A program made the translations under genes and the position numbers. A DNA stretch of 64,000 bases, taken from the NCBI RefSeq assembly GCF_014647875.1, contig NZ_BMQA01000029.1, positions 1 to 64,000 on the forward strand, written 5' to 3'. The notes under the pieces were generated by a model. It had not been told where the DNA came from, did no database searches, and saw nothing but the letters and a program-made list of their open reading frames with translations. This document shows, in pieces, positions 41,049 to 49,997 of this stretch. Numbering within the stretch: position 1 is the first letter of the stretch; each line of letters begins with the position of its first letter. Source of the stretch: Streptomyces brasiliensis. GTDB taxonomy: Bacteria > Actinomycetota > Actinomycetes > Streptomycetales > Streptomycetaceae.

Positions 41049-41816
41049 TCACCATGCGCTTGTCTCCACCGCGATCAAGGGCTTCAACCCATTGCGCAGG
41101 GTTTCCAGGAACGTGACGATTTCGGCGGCCACCGACCGGTGCTGCAGGTCGTTGAGGACGTCGTGGTGGGCGTCCCGGACCACCGAAAGGCGGGCTCGGA
41201 CAAGTGACTTCGTGGTGCGGGTGAGCGCCGTGTGGTCGGCGAGCGGGTCGGCGTCGCCGACGAGGAGCAGAACCGGCACGCTCAGGTCGGCGGCGTAGGC
41301 GGCTGTGAGCAGGGCATCGGGCAGCGGGTCACCGAGTGAACCTCTCCGCACCCCGGAGTCCTGGGTGAGCGTGCCTCGGTGCGCGGGGCAGAAGGTACGT
41401 ATGTCGAGTTCCTGGTCCCAGGTACCGACGACGGCGGAGGTCGGGCCGGGCAGGCCCGCCAGGACGACGGCGTCCGCATGCGGAAGGCCGGGTGCGTCTG
41501 CCCGGCCGAGGAGCGCGGCGACGGCAGCGGCTCCCGAGTCGGATGCCACCAGGACGACGGGGTCGACGACGCCGTCGTCGTCTCCGGTGTCCTCGACGGC
41601 GTGAGCAAGTCGGTGGCCGAAGTCGGTCAGTGACGTGGTCGCGTCGCCGTCCTCGACGGCCGGGGTGTCGATCACCCGGACCCGGTAGGCGTCGGCGGCC
41701 AGTCGCTTGCCGAGCCGCGCATACGTCGCCTGCGTCTCGCCTCGGCCGGGCACCACGATGACGGTGCCGCGCGTCCGCAGACCGTCGGGGGCGTGGTAGT
41801 CGGTGTACTGGGTCAT
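41049..41816 (-). CDS. Alpha/beta-hydrolase in the flavin monooxygenase operon
   Basis: A 255-residue hydrolase. Strand and oxyanion VIVVPGRGETQATYARL is followed by the nucleophile elbow ASDSGAAA (Ser ~97), the acid in LVGDADPLADHT and the His in VVRDAHHDVLND. It lacks a signal peptide. Such members often accompany organosulfur or nitrilotriacetate-type monooxygenases and hydrolyse esters or thioesters of the substrate. Six bp after the LLM gene, so co-translated. Exact substrate unknown. Confidence 0.85.
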   Translation of the reverse strand: MTQYTDYHAPDGLRTRGTVIVVPGRGETQATYARLGKRLAADAYRVRVIDTPAVEDGDATTSLTDFGHRLAHAVEDTGDDDGVVDPVVLVASDSGAAAVAALLGRADAPGLPHADAVVLAGLPGPTSAVVGTWDQELDIRTFCPAHRGTLTQDSGVRRGSLGDPLPDALLTAAYAADLSVPVLLLVGDADPLADHTALTRTTKSLVRARLSVVRDAHHDVLNDLQHRSVAAEIVTFLETLRNGLKPLIAVETSAW

Positions 41817-41822
41817 CTCGGC

Positions 41823-42863
41823 TCACACTTCTGATTGCTGGGGTTCGGATCCGGATGCGGTGGCGGGCTTCCAGCCCAGGGCGGGTGCCACCTCGGTCGC
41901 GATGAGCTCGAGGGCGCGGATCGCGGCGTCGTGGTCGGGGACGGCGGGGTTGAACTGGGCGATGAGGTCGGTTGCGACGGGCAGGACCCGCTCCTGACGG
42001 AGCGCCACGACGACGTCGTCGGGATGGCCGTAGAAGCAGTGGAAGCGGCGCAGGGCCTCGTCCTGGCCCAGGCCCCTGGGGAAGGCGCCGTGCTCGGCCA
42101 TGCGCAGCGCCGCCCGGTGGACGTCGTCGCCGATATGCCGCAGCGCGGTGCGCCGGTCCTTCGCCGGGAACACGAACCGGGACAACCCGATCCGGGGGCG
42201 GTGCGGCTCGTCCCAGGCGGCGAGGAAGGCGTCCGCCCAGGGGCGCTGCACCTCGTCGGTGGGGGCGTCGTAGCCGTACGCGGCACGGTTGAGCAGCAGA
42301 TGGGAGCCGCCCCGCGCGGCGTACATGGCGCCGCCGGCACTGAATACGCCCTGCCAGATCCGGTCGGTGAATCCGGTGGTGGCCGGCTGGATGCGGAAGC
42401 CGGGTGTGCGCACCTCCTCGTTGGCCAGCGCCTTGCGCAGCAACGTCAGGTGTTCGCTGGTGAGTTCGCGTCTGCGGGCGGCGTCCTTGCCGAACGCGGC
42501 GTACTCCGCGGAGCTGGAGCCGCTGCCCACGCCGAGTTCCACACGGCCGCCGCTGAGGGTGTCGACGGCGGCGACGTCCTCGGCGAGCCGGACCGGGTCC
42601 TCCAGCGGGAGGACGGTGATGGCGGTGCCGAGCCGGATGCGGGTGGTGCGGGCCGCGGCGTGGGCCAGGAAGGTCCATGGCGAGGAGAGGCCGCCACCGC
42701 CGAGCGGTACGTGGTGCTGGGCGACCCAGCCGACGTCGAAGCCGAGTTCGTCGGCGGCGACGAAGAGTTCCTGGGCGTTGCGGTAGGTGCGGGCCGGGTC
42801 GTCGTCCCGGCCCTGGACGTGGGTGAGGAAGCCGAGCCTGAAGCGCGGCGTCTGTGTGGTCAT
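41823..42863 (-). CDS. LLM-class flavin-dependent oxidoreductase (luciferase-like)
   Basis: A 346-residue TIM-barrel flavoenzyme from ATG 42863, with AGGAGAGG 8-9 nt upstream. Family features include GFLTHVQGRDDDPARTYRNA, DVGWVAQHHVPLGGGGLSSP, TRIRLGTAITVLPLEDPVRL, SGGRVELGVGSGSSSAEYAA and the FSAGGAMYAAR active-site stretch. The bacterial luciferase-like monooxygenases use FMNH2 and O2 to cleave C-S, C-N or C-P bonds or oxidise aldehydes. Reduced FMN would come from the SsuE-like protein. Found beside a second flavin monooxygenase and an ABC importer, so I infer oxidative release of sulfite or a similar group. Confidence 0.9.
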   Translation of the reverse strand: MTTQTPRFRLGFLTHVQGRDDDPARTYRNAQELFVAADELGFDVGWVAQHHVPLGGGGLSSPWTFLAHAAARTTRIRLGTAITVLPLEDPVRLAEDVAAVDTLSGGRVELGVGSGSSSAEYAAFGKDAARRRELTSEHLTLLRKALANEEVRTPGFRIQPATTGFTDRIWQGVFSAGGAMYAARGGSHLLLNRAAYGYDAPTDEVQRPWADAFLAAWDEPHRPRIGLSRFVFPAKDRRTALRHIGDDVHRAALRMAEHGAFPRGLGQDEALRRFHCFYGHPDDVVVALRQERVLPVATDLIAQFNPAVPDHDAAIRALELIATEVAPALGWKPATASGSEPQQSEV

Positions 42864-42940
42864 GGTGGCTGCCTCTCCTGGAGCGGGCGCCCGAGGGCTG
42901 CCCGGGCGCCGTGGTGTCCCGGCTCCTCGTGGGCGGAGGG

Positions 42941-44281
42941 TCAGGCGTGCACGTGCCCGGCCGCCGCGGTGTGGCGGTTGACGGGGACGGGCAGGCCGAG
43001 GTTGCCGCGCAGGGTGTCGGCCTCGTACTCGGTACGGAACAGTCCGCGCTTCTGCAGGATCGGGACGACGCCGTCGACGAACAGGTTCAGCTCGTCCTCG
43101 GTGCGGAAGGCGAGGTTGATGCCGTCGAAGGTCCCTGCGTCGAACCACCGCTCGATGGTGTCCGCGACGGTCTCGGGCGCGCCGACGAACGGCGAGCGGC
43201 GGAACTCGCTGACGGACCAGGCCACTTGGCGCAGCGTCAGGTTCTCCTCCCGGGCCCGTGTGATGATCTTCGTCGCTCCGGTGCGGCCACCCTTCTCCGC
43301 GAGATGGGCGACGTCCGGGAACGGCGCGTCGAGGTCGTGCACGCTGAAGTCGTAGGCGCCGAAGGAGCGGCCGAGCAGGGCCAGGTTGCGCTCGAAGTCG
43401 TTGTCCTCCTCGAAGATCTCCCGCTCGCGGCGCCTGGCGGCCTCGTCGGTCGCGGCGACGACCGGACCGCCGTGGATGAAGATCTTGATGTGCTCGGGGG
43501 CGCGGCCGTAGGAGGCGGTGCGCCGCTTGATGTCCGCGTAGTACTCCTGCGCCTGCTCCAGCGAGCCGCCGGGCGCGTAGATGCCCTCGGCGACCCGTGC
43601 GGCGAGATCGCGGCCCTCCTCGGAGACCCCGGCCTGGAAGATCACCGGCTGGCCCTGCGGGGACCGCGAGAGGTTGAGGGGGCCCACGACCTTGAAGTGC
43701 TCGCCCTCGTGGCCCAGTTCGTGCAGCTTGGCCGGGTCGAGGAAGACGCCCCGCTCGACGTCGGCCGGGAACGCGTCGTCCTCGTAGGAGTCCCACAGGC
43801 CGCGCGCCACCTCGACGAACTCCAGGGCGCGGCCGTAGCGGGTGGTGTAGTCGAGGTGCTCTTCGAGCCCGAAGTTGCGGGAGGCTCCGGTGTCGAAGCT
43901 GGTCACGACGTTCCAGCCGGCCCGGCCGCCGCTGATGTGGTCGAGGGAGGCGAAGCGGCGGGCAAGGTTGAAGGGCGAGTTGTACGTCGAACTCGCCGTG
44001 CCGACCAGTCCGATGTGCCGGGTGTGGGTGGCGACCGCCGACAGCAGGGTGAGCGGCTCCAGCCGGTTGAGGTAGTGCGCCGGGTAGGTGGCGTTGATGA
44101 ACTGACTGTCGACGATGAACAAGGCGTCGAACAGGGCGTGTTCGGCCGCCTGCGCCTGCCGGATGTAGTAGTTGATGTCGATGCTGGCGTTCTTCGCGAC
44201 GCGCGGGTCCTTCCACAGACCGTGCTGGCCGGGGCCGCCGACACCGTACGGGTGCAGTGCGAGATGGATCGTGCGGGACAT
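42941..44281 (-). CDS. NtaA/SnaA/DszA-family FMNH2-dependent monooxygenase
   Basis: A 446-residue enzyme from ATG 44281 (MSRTIHLALHPYGVGG). Typical are AEHALFDALFIVDSQFINAT, STYNSPFNLARRFASLDHIS, GRAGWNVVTSFDTGASRNFG, YTTRYGRALEFVEVARGLWD, and VIFQAGVSEEGRDLAARVAE. This family includes NTA monooxygenase, dibenzothiophene-sulfone monooxygenase (DszA) and dimethylsulfide/sulfone-type enzymes; all need reduced FMN. It sits 22 bp after the second ATPase gene of the importer, so substrate uptake and oxidation are coupled. An S-containing substrate is favoured by the Cys leader upstream. Confidence 0.92.
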   Translation of the reverse strand: MSRTIHLALHPYGVGGPGQHGLWKDPRVAKNASIDINYYIRQAQAAEHALFDALFIVDSQFINATYPAHYLNRLEPLTLLSAVATHTRHIGLVGTASSTYNSPFNLARRFASLDHISGGRAGWNVVTSFDTGASRNFGLEEHLDYTTRYGRALEFVEVARGLWDSYEDDAFPADVERGVFLDPAKLHELGHEGEHFKVVGPLNLSRSPQGQPVIFQAGVSEEGRDLAARVAEGIYAPGGSLEQAQEYYADIKRRTASYGRAPEHIKIFIHGGPVVAATDEAARRREREIFEEDNDFERNLALLGRSFGAYDFSVHDLDAPFPDVAHLAEKGGRTGATKIITRAREENLTLRQVAWSVSEFRRSPFVGAPETVADTIERWFDAGTFDGINLAFRTEDELNLFVDGVVPILQKRGLFRTEYEADTLRGNLGLPVPVNRHTAAAGHVHA

Positions 44282-44303
44282 GTGGGGTCCTCTCTCTGGT
44301 TCG

Positions 44304-45176
44304 TCAGGCGTGCAGCAGCGCACGGAGGGCTTCGCGTTCGGCCCGGTCGGCGGGGGCCGCCCGCAGGGTGGGGGCGGAGTTCACGAGCAGCCGGGTGTAG
44401 GCGTGCCCGGGATGGTTGACGACGTCGCGGGCGGCGCCGGTCTCGACGAGTTCACCCTGGTAGAGCACCCCGATGCGGTCGGCGATCCCGGCCACGGAGC
44501 CGAGGTCGTGGGAGATGAAGACGAGGGCGGTGCCGTCGGCGCGCAGTTCCTTGAGGATCCGCAGGATCTGGACGCGGTTGGCGGAATCCAGAGCGCTGAC
44601 CGGCTCGTCCAGGATGACCAGTCGGGGCTCGGTGACCAGGGCGCGGGCCACCGCGACGCGCTGGCGCTGGCCGCCGGACAACTCCCCGGGCAGCCGGTCC
44701 AGCAGGTCTTCGGACAGGCGCATCCGGGAGACGTAGGCCCGCACACGCGCCGCGGCCTCGTCGGCCGCCGTGCCCCGGATCAGGAGCGGCTCGGTCAGGG
44801 AGGCCTCGATGGTGAGGTCCGGGTCGAGACTGCGCAGGGGATCCTGGAAGACGTACTGGACCACACCGCTGCGGCGCAGGCCGCGCCACTGCCGCCGGCT
44901 GTAGGCCGTGACGTTCTGCCCGCCGATGACGATCGACCCTGCCGAGGCGCGCACCAGGCCGAGCACCGTCCGCGCGAGCGTCGACTTGCCGGAGCCCGTT
45001 TCGCCGATGAGGCCGACGGTCTCGCCCGGCGCCACGCTCAGCGAGACACCGTGCAGAGCGCGCCGGCGTCGGCGGCGCAGGCCGTAGTGGACCTCCAGTC
45101 CGGACACCTCGAGGACGGGTCCCCCGCCGGTGAGGGCGCCGGCGGACGGTTCCTCCTGAGACAACTCGGCGCTCAC
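44304..45176 (-). CDS. ABC transporter ATPase, oligopeptide type (DppF-like)
   Basis: A 290-residue ATPase starting at GTG 45176, overlapping the preceding ATPase stop by 4 nt (GTGA). Walker A is GETGSGKSTLART, the Q-loop QYVFQDPLRSLDPDLTI, the signature LSGGQRQRVAVARAL, Walker B LVILDEPVSALD and the H-loop FISHDL. The C-terminal oligo_HPY-type stretch (GHAYTRLLVNSAPTL) marks the dipeptide/nickel/opine class. Confidence 0.94.
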   Translation of the reverse strand: MSAELSQEEPSAGALTGGGPVLEVSGLEVHYGLRRRRRRALHGVSLSVAPGETVGLIGETGSGKSTLARTVLGLVRASAGSIVIGGQNVTAYSRRQWRGLRRSGVVQYVFQDPLRSLDPDLTIEASLTEPLLIRGTAADEAAARVRAYVSRMRLSEDLLDRLPGELSGGQRQRVAVARALVTEPRLVILDEPVSALDSANRVQILRILKELRADGTALVFISHDLGSVAGIADRIGVLYQGELVETGAARDVVNHPGHAYTRLLVNSAPTLRAAPADRAEREALRALLHA

Positions 45177-46060
45177 GTCTCCTCCTTCGGGTCGAGGAAC
45201 TTCTCCAGGCCGTACTGCTCGTGTTCGGCGATCAGCAGCCGGGTGTAGTCGTGGCGCGGGTCGTGCAGCACCCTCTCGGCCGGCCCCTGCTCGACGACTT
45301 CGCCCTGCTGCATGACCAGGACCTCGTCGCACAACTGGGCGACGACGGCGAGATCGTGGGAGACCACGACCAGGGCCAGGCCCGCCTGCTCGCGCAGGTC
45401 GGCGAGCAGGTCGAGGATCTCGGCCTGGACGGTGACGTCGAGCGCGGTCGTGGCTTCGTCGGCGATGAGGATGTGCGGGTCGGCCGCGATCGCCGCCGCG
45501 ATGAGGACGCGCTGGAGCATGCCGCCCGACAGTTCGTGCGGGTACTGGCCGTAGACCAGCTCCGGCTCCCGCAGGTGGACGGCCCGCAGCAGGTCGACGG
45601 CGCGTCGGCGTGCAGCGCGGCGCGGCAGCTTCTTCTTGACCCTGACGACCTCGGCGATCTGCGCGCCCACGCGGAGCGAGGGGTTGAGATAGGAGGCCGG
45701 GTCCTGGAAGACCGCGCTGATCGTCGTGCCGCGCAGGGCTGTCCACTGTGCGGGGGACAGGTCCGCGATGTCGGTGCCCCGGATTTCGATCGACCCGCCG
45801 GTGACCTCGAAATGAGCCGGCAGGATCCCCAGTGCCGCGCGGCAGGTGAGGGTCTTTCCGCTGCCGGACTCGCCGACGATGCCGACCACCCGGCCGGGTG
45901 TGAGGGTGAAGCTGACGCCGTGGACGATCTCGCGACCGCCGGCCTGGTCGCTGATCCGTACGTCGTGGAGCGACAGCACGGGCCGGCGCGGCCCGGTCGG
46001 GTCGCCGGGTCCGAGATCGAGGGTCTCCTCAGGGGCGAGGTTGTCGGACAGCGTCGCCAT
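45173..46060 (-). CDS. ABC transporter ATPase, oligopeptide type (DppD-like)
   Basis: A 295-residue ATPase from ATG 46060. Walker A is GESGSGKTLTCRA, the Q-loop AVFQDPASYLNPSLRVGAQI, the signature LSGGMLQRVLIAAAI, Walker B ILIADEATTALD and the H-loop VVSHDL, with DYTRLLIAEH near the C-terminus as in DppD. Its ATG shares one base with the stop of the permease gene (TGATG). With the DppF-like subunit it energises the importer. Confidence 0.94.
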   Translation of the reverse strand: MATLSDNLAPEETLDLGPGDPTGPRRPVLSLHDVRISDQAGGREIVHGVSFTLTPGRVVGIVGESGSGKTLTCRAALGILPAHFEVTGGSIEIRGTDIADLSPAQWTALRGTTISAVFQDPASYLNPSLRVGAQIAEVVRVKKKLPRRAARRRAVDLLRAVHLREPELVYGQYPHELSGGMLQRVLIAAAIAADPHILIADEATTALDVTVQAEILDLLADLREQAGLALVVVSHDLAVVAQLCDEVLVMQQGEVVEQGPAERVLHDPRHDYTRLLIAEHEQYGLEKFLDPKEET

Positions 46061-46947
46061 CACGCACCTCCGGTGGGGGCGGGTTCGGACTGGTCGGGGC
46101 GGTCGGTGCGGGTTTTGCGGCTGTTGACCAGCGCACGGCCCGCCTCGCCGGAGACGTCGCGGAGGGCGTCGGCGAGGAGGTTGCCGGCCCAGACGGTGAT
46201 CATGATCAGCAGCGCGGGTGCGAGCGGTGCCCACGGCTGGTGGCTGAGATAACCGAGGTCCGAGGCGAGCAGCCCGCCCCAGGTGGGGGCCGGTGGCTGG
46301 ACGCCGATGCCGAGGAAGGTCAGGCTCGACACGATGACGAAGCCGACACCGAAGGTCTGGGCGAGCGCGACCGCGATCGGCGGAAGCACCTTGACCCACA
46401 CATGGCGGCGGACCACCCAGCCGATGGAGGCCCCGGACAGCAGCGCGGCCTCCACGTACTGCGAGCGGGCCACCGCCAGCGTGGCGGCGCGGGAGACCCG
46501 GTAGAACAGCGGGGCCACCAGTACGCCGGTGACGAGCATCGCCTGGGTGATCCCGTTGCCGAGCAGCGCGATCACGGCGACGGCGAACAGCAGGAACGGC
46601 AGCGCCACCAGAGTGTCCGCCAGGCGGAGGGTGATCCATTCGAAGGCCCGGCCGAGGTAGACCGACAGGATGCCCGGGACGGATCCGACGACCAGCGCGG
46701 TGACGGCGACCTCGAGCGAGCCGAGGACGCTGAGGCGCGAGCCGTCGAGGAGGCGGCTGAGCACGTCACGGCCGAGGTAGTCCGTGCCCAGCCAGTGCGA
46801 ACCGGACGCCGACGCAAGGGTGTTGTCGCTGGTGGCGAGTGGGTTCTGCGGAGCCAGCAGCGGACCGAAGAGGGCCAGCAGCGCGATGACCGCGAGGATG
46901 GCGACGGCGATCCGGCCGGAAGGGAGGACGAGGACGCGGCGCAGCAT
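46060..46947 (-). CDS. ABC transporter permease (DppC-like)
   Basis: A 295-residue permease with six helices. The N-terminal region (LFGPLLAPQNPLATSDNTLA, GTDYLGRDVLSRLLDGSRLS) is diagnostic of DppC/OppC. The EAA coupling loop is YVEAALLSGASIGWVVRRHV. Helices near PTWGGLLASDLGYL and LLIMITVWAGNLLADALRDV complete the fold. Three bp separate it from the DppB-like gene. Confidence 0.93.
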   Translation of the reverse strand: MLRRVLVLPSGRIAVAILAVIALLALFGPLLAPQNPLATSDNTLASASGSHWLGTDYLGRDVLSRLLDGSRLSVLGSLEVAVTALVVGSVPGILSVYLGRAFEWITLRLADTLVALPFLLFAVAVIALLGNGITQAMLVTGVLVAPLFYRVSRAATLAVARSQYVEAALLSGASIGWVVRRHVWVKVLPPIAVALAQTFGVGFVIVSSLTFLGIGVQPPAPTWGGLLASDLGYLSHQPWAPLAPALLIMITVWAGNLLADALRDVSGEAGRALVNSRKTRTDRPDQSEPAPTGGA

Positions 46948-46950
46948 GGT

Positions 46951-47979
46951 TCACACCCCCCGCTGAGAGGCCGGCGTCACACGCGCCAGCACCAGGTTGA
47001 CGATCAGGTTGAAGGCGACGACCAGCACGATCGACACCACCAGGACGCCCTGGACCGCGGGCACGTCTCCGGCTTGGGCGGAGTCGTTGGCGAACCGGCC
47101 GAAGCCCTGCAGGCCGAAGATCCACTCCGTGACGACGGAGGCGCCGACGAGGGAGGGAAACTTCAGGCCGAGCGTCGCGAGCGCCGGGCCCAGCCCGTTG
47201 CGCAGCACATGGACGAAGAAGATCCGCCGGGGGCTGAGGCCCCGTACGACTGCGCCCGTCACGTAGTTCTCGCGGTAGGCCGCGATGAGGCTGCTGCGCA
47301 GCTGGCGGGCGACATCGGCGACGACGTCGAAGCTCAACGCGACGGCCGGCAGCGTGATGTGGGCCAGCCACGGGCCGAACCCCTGCGCCGCCGGGACGTA
47401 TCCGGCGGACGGGAAGAGATGCAGTCCGACGGCGAAGACCGTCACCAGCACGATGCCGACCACGAACGCCGGCATCACCGAGATCACCGTCACGAATCCG
47501 GTGATCGCACGGTCGACCCAGGTGGTGCGGCGCAGGGCCGCCGCCGTGCCGAGGACGAAGCCCACGACCACGCCGATGATCAGCGCGAACGTGGCGACCG
47601 ACAGGCTCACGCCCAGGCCGAGGCCGATCAGCGTGGAGATGTCGGCGCCGTTGGTCCAACTGCCACCGAGCCGGCCGTGCAGGACACCGGTGAACCAGTC
47701 CCAGTACTGGACCAGGAAGGGCCGGTCGAGGCCCCACTGCGCTTCGACTCTGGCGACGGCGTCGGGGGTCGCCTCCTCGCCCAGCTGGATACGCGCCGGG
47801 CTGAGCCCGCTCAGCGACCGCAGCGCGAACGTCACGAACGTCGCGAGCAGGAACACGGGCACGAAGATGGCGATCGATCGGGCGACGGTGACCGTGACGC
47901 GGCCCAGCGTGTGCCGCGTCCTGGACAAGACGTCCCCGCGACGGAGGTCAGGTGCCGCCTGTGCCTCGGTCGTCGTCAT
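46951..47979 (-). CDS. ABC transporter permease (DppB-like)
   Basis: A 342-residue permease from ATG 47979, with AGGGG 6 nt upstream. An N-terminal helix (IAIFVPVFLLATFVTFALRS) precedes a long loop (EEATPDAVARVEAQWGLDRP, VQYWDWFTGVLHGRLGGSWT), as in DppB. The coupling loop is YRENYVTGAVVRGLSPRRIF, and five further helices follow. It starts 29 bp after the binding-protein gene stop. It forms the membrane channel with DppC. Confidence 0.93.
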   Translation of the reverse strand: MTTTEAQAAPDLRRGDVLSRTRHTLGRVTVTVARSIAIFVPVFLLATFVTFALRSLSGLSPARIQLGEEATPDAVARVEAQWGLDRPFLVQYWDWFTGVLHGRLGGSWTNGADISTLIGLGLGVSLSVATFALIIGVVVGFVLGTAAALRRTTWVDRAITGFVTVISVMPAFVVGIVLVTVFAVGLHLFPSAGYVPAAQGFGPWLAHITLPAVALSFDVVADVARQLRSSLIAAYRENYVTGAVVRGLSPRRIFFVHVLRNGLGPALATLGLKFPSLVGASVVTEWIFGLQGFGRFANDSAQAGDVPAVQGVLVVSIVLVVAFNLIVNLVLARVTPASQRGV

Positions 47980-48008
47980 GGGTTGCCCCTGTCTGTAGTG
48001 GACGGTTG

Positions 48009-49583
48009 TCAGCGGGTGCCGGAGATGGTCACGCCGGTCCAGTCGATGTGGGCCGGGTTCTTGGGCAGGCCGGAGATCGACTTGCTCTTGGCGATGAGGT
48101 TGGGCTGGGAGTATGTGAAGATCAGCGCCTTGCTCCGCAGGCCGGCCCGCGTCGCCGCCCGCAGGACCTGCGGGTACGCGGGGGAGCCCAGCGGGGTCTG
48201 GCGCACCCTGGCGATAGCCGCCTCGAACCCGGAGGGCTCGTAGGGGGAACTGAGGTTCAGCGGGCCGTTGGGGCCGAAGTGAGCGGTCAGCGTCTGCGCG
48301 GCGGAGTCACGGCCGGTGGTCCCGTACAGGGAGAAGGTCAGGTCCTTGGCGAAGAACGGGGTGGCCCAGTTCTTGTCGATCTTGATGGTGACGGTGATGC
48401 CGACCGCGGCCAGCTGCGACTGGACGATCTCCGCCTGCGGGTCCTCGGCGGGAATGACCAGGTCGAGCTTGATCTGGCCACTCTTGTGGCCCGCCTCGGC
48501 GAGGAGCTTCCTCGACTTCGCCGGGTCGTAGGAGTAGTCGTTCTCGGACTTCGGGTCGTAGGCCACGTACCCCTTCGGGAAGGGCTGGTCGGTCACCTCG
48601 CCGTAGCCGAAGGTCAGCTTGTCCACGAACTCCTTGCGGTTGATCGCGTAGCGGACGGCGTCGACGACCTTGTCGTCGTCGAACGGCGCCTTGTTGATGT
48701 TGAGGCTGATGTTGGAGGCGTTGAAGCCGGGCTGCACGAAGACCTCGAGCCCCGCCTTCTTAGCGGCCTGGGCCTGATTGGGTTCGATGTCGGCGAAGTT
48801 GTACACGCCCGTCTGCAGACCGTTGACGACGGTGGCGGCGTCGGGTGCGGAGGTCAGCTCGACGTTGTCGATGTGGATGTTCTTCGCGTCCCAGTAGTCG
48901 GGGTTCTTCTTCAGCAGGACCTTGGTGCCGGGGATGAGCTGCGTGACGATGAACGGGCCGGCGCCGACCGGGTTCTGGTCCAGCTCGGCCGGGGACGCGG
49001 CCGCCTTGGGGCTGGCGATCTGCAGGACGCGCTCGCCGAGCAGCTGCGGAATCTGGTAGTCGACCTGTGTGAGGTGGATGACCGCGTCCAGCCCTTCGGC
49101 GTCCACCGACTTGATCGAGGTCAGATCGCCGAACAGCGCCGAGTTCTGCTGCTTCTTGGCCCGATCGATGGCCGCCTTGACGGCGGCGCCGTCGACCGGT
49201 TCGCCGTCGCTGAACTTGAGGCCGGGCCGCAGATGGAAGGTGATCCGGTCGCCCTTGACGTTGTACTCCCAGCTCTTGGCCAGATCGGGCACCGCCTTGC
49301 CGTTCTCGTCCGTGCGCGTCAACGAGGCGTACACCAGGGCGAGTTCGCGGAACTGGGCGCCGCTTCCGCCGACTACCGGGTCCCAGTGGGTGGGGAAGTA
49401 GGACGACGTCCACTTCAGGGTGGCGTTGCCGCTGCCGGCCGCGGCGTCGCCGCCGCAGGCGCTGAGAGCGGGCACGAGCACGGTCAGCAGGGCGGTGCCC
49501 AGGGCGGCGGCGCGCAACTGCCGTCCCCCTCGGGCGGGTCGACGGTCGATGACGGGGCGGCGTGGTGCGAGGCGTGCGGACAT
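48009..49583 (-). CDS. Lipoprotein substrate-binding protein of the peptide/opine ABC class (SBP_bac_5)
   Basis: A 524-residue lipoprotein from ATG 49583. The signal peptide ends in a lipobox (VLVPALSACGGD, Cys lipidation). The mature protein follows the cluster-C fold: WTSSYFPTHWDPVVGGSGAQ, VPDLAKSWEYNVKGDRITFH, LRPGLKFSDGEPVDGAAVKA, VGAGPFIVTQLIPGTKVLLK, FDDDKVVDAVRYAINRKEFV. Such proteins bind peptides, nickel chelates, opines or glutathione-like molecules. First structural gene of the nine-gene importer/monooxygenase operon, about 300 bp behind a Cys-codon leader ORF. Substrate could be a sulfur-containing peptide or sulfone; not determined. Confidence 0.93.
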   Translation of the reverse strand: MSARLAPRRPVIDRRPARGGRQLRAAALGTALLTVLVPALSACGGDAAAGSGNATLKWTSSYFPTHWDPVVGGSGAQFRELALVYASLTRTDENGKAVPDLAKSWEYNVKGDRITFHLRPGLKFSDGEPVDGAAVKAAIDRAKKQQNSALFGDLTSIKSVDAEGLDAVIHLTQVDYQIPQLLGERVLQIASPKAAASPAELDQNPVGAGPFIVTQLIPGTKVLLKKNPDYWDAKNIHIDNVELTSAPDAATVVNGLQTGVYNFADIEPNQAQAAKKAGLEVFVQPGFNASNISLNINKAPFDDDKVVDAVRYAINRKEFVDKLTFGYGEVTDQPFPKGYVAYDPKSENDYSYDPAKSRKLLAEAGHKSGQIKLDLVIPAEDPQAEIVQSQLAAVGITVTIKIDKNWATPFFAKDLTFSLYGTTGRDSAAQTLTAHFGPNGPLNLSSPYEPSGFEAAIARVRQTPLGSPAYPQVLRAATRAGLRSKALIFTYSQPNLIAKSKSISGLPKNPAHIDWTGVTISGTR

Positions 49584-49886
49584 CGGATTCTTTCTGCGAA
49601 GGCGGTGACCCTGTCGGGGCGCGGAAGCGGAGGTCGGCCCACCGCCGCGCCGGGACCACGCCCGAACGGGCATGCAGGCGCGCGGCGTTGGAGCACGCGG
49701 CGGGCATGCCGGCCTCAGGGCGCGGGGCGTCGGCGGGTCAGCGGGGGAGGACCGGGATGCGGAACGAGGGAGCGCGGCGATGCGCGAAGGAAGCGGCGCG
49801 TGACGGCGGGAACGGCGCGGTGGTACGACGGGCGGGCGGTGCCGGCGGACGAAGAAAGGCGCCTGAGGCCGTGGGCGGCGGGTGGT

Positions 49887-49961
49887 TCAGCGACAGAGAG
49901 CGCTGCAGGTGCGCCGCAGGTCCACGTAGCGGCACACCACACCGGGGTGCGTCGTGAGCAT
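49887..49961 (-). CDS. Leaderless 24-residue cysteine-containing leader peptide (attenuator candidate)
   Basis: Reading from ATG 49961 the ORF encodes MLTTHPGVVC, RYVDLRR, TCSALCR, then TGA at 49889-49887: 24 codons with three Cys codons (10, 19, 23). A -10-like CAGGAT ends 6 nt before the ATG, so the message should begin at the ATG itself. The VDLxRxxSALCR ending matches, as I recall it, the small leader peptides found ahead of actinobacterial sulfur-assimilation genes. The known mycobacterial polycysteine leaderless ORFs attenuate downstream operons when Cys-tRNA is plentiful. Here it lies about 300 nt before the importer's binding-protein gene. I infer cysteine-responsive control of the operon. 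Confidence 0.8.
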   Translation of the reverse strand: MLTTHPGVVCRYVDLRRTCSALCR

Positions 49962-49967
49962 GCTGCA

Positions 49968-49997
49968 ATCCTGGGGCCGGCCTTCACCCGCTGTCAA
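49968..49997 (-). promoter_or_regulatory. Promoter of the importer/monooxygenase operon
   Basis: Reverse strand TTGACA (49997-49992) and CAGGAT (49973-49968) are 18 bp apart. A start about 7 nt downstream falls on the A of the leader-peptide ATG (49961). Confidence 0.7.

Noticed and set aside
40416..44281. Considered as a secondary-metabolite oxidase set
   Set aside because: The complete importer, SsuE-like reductase and Cys leader in the same operon point to nutrient scavenging.
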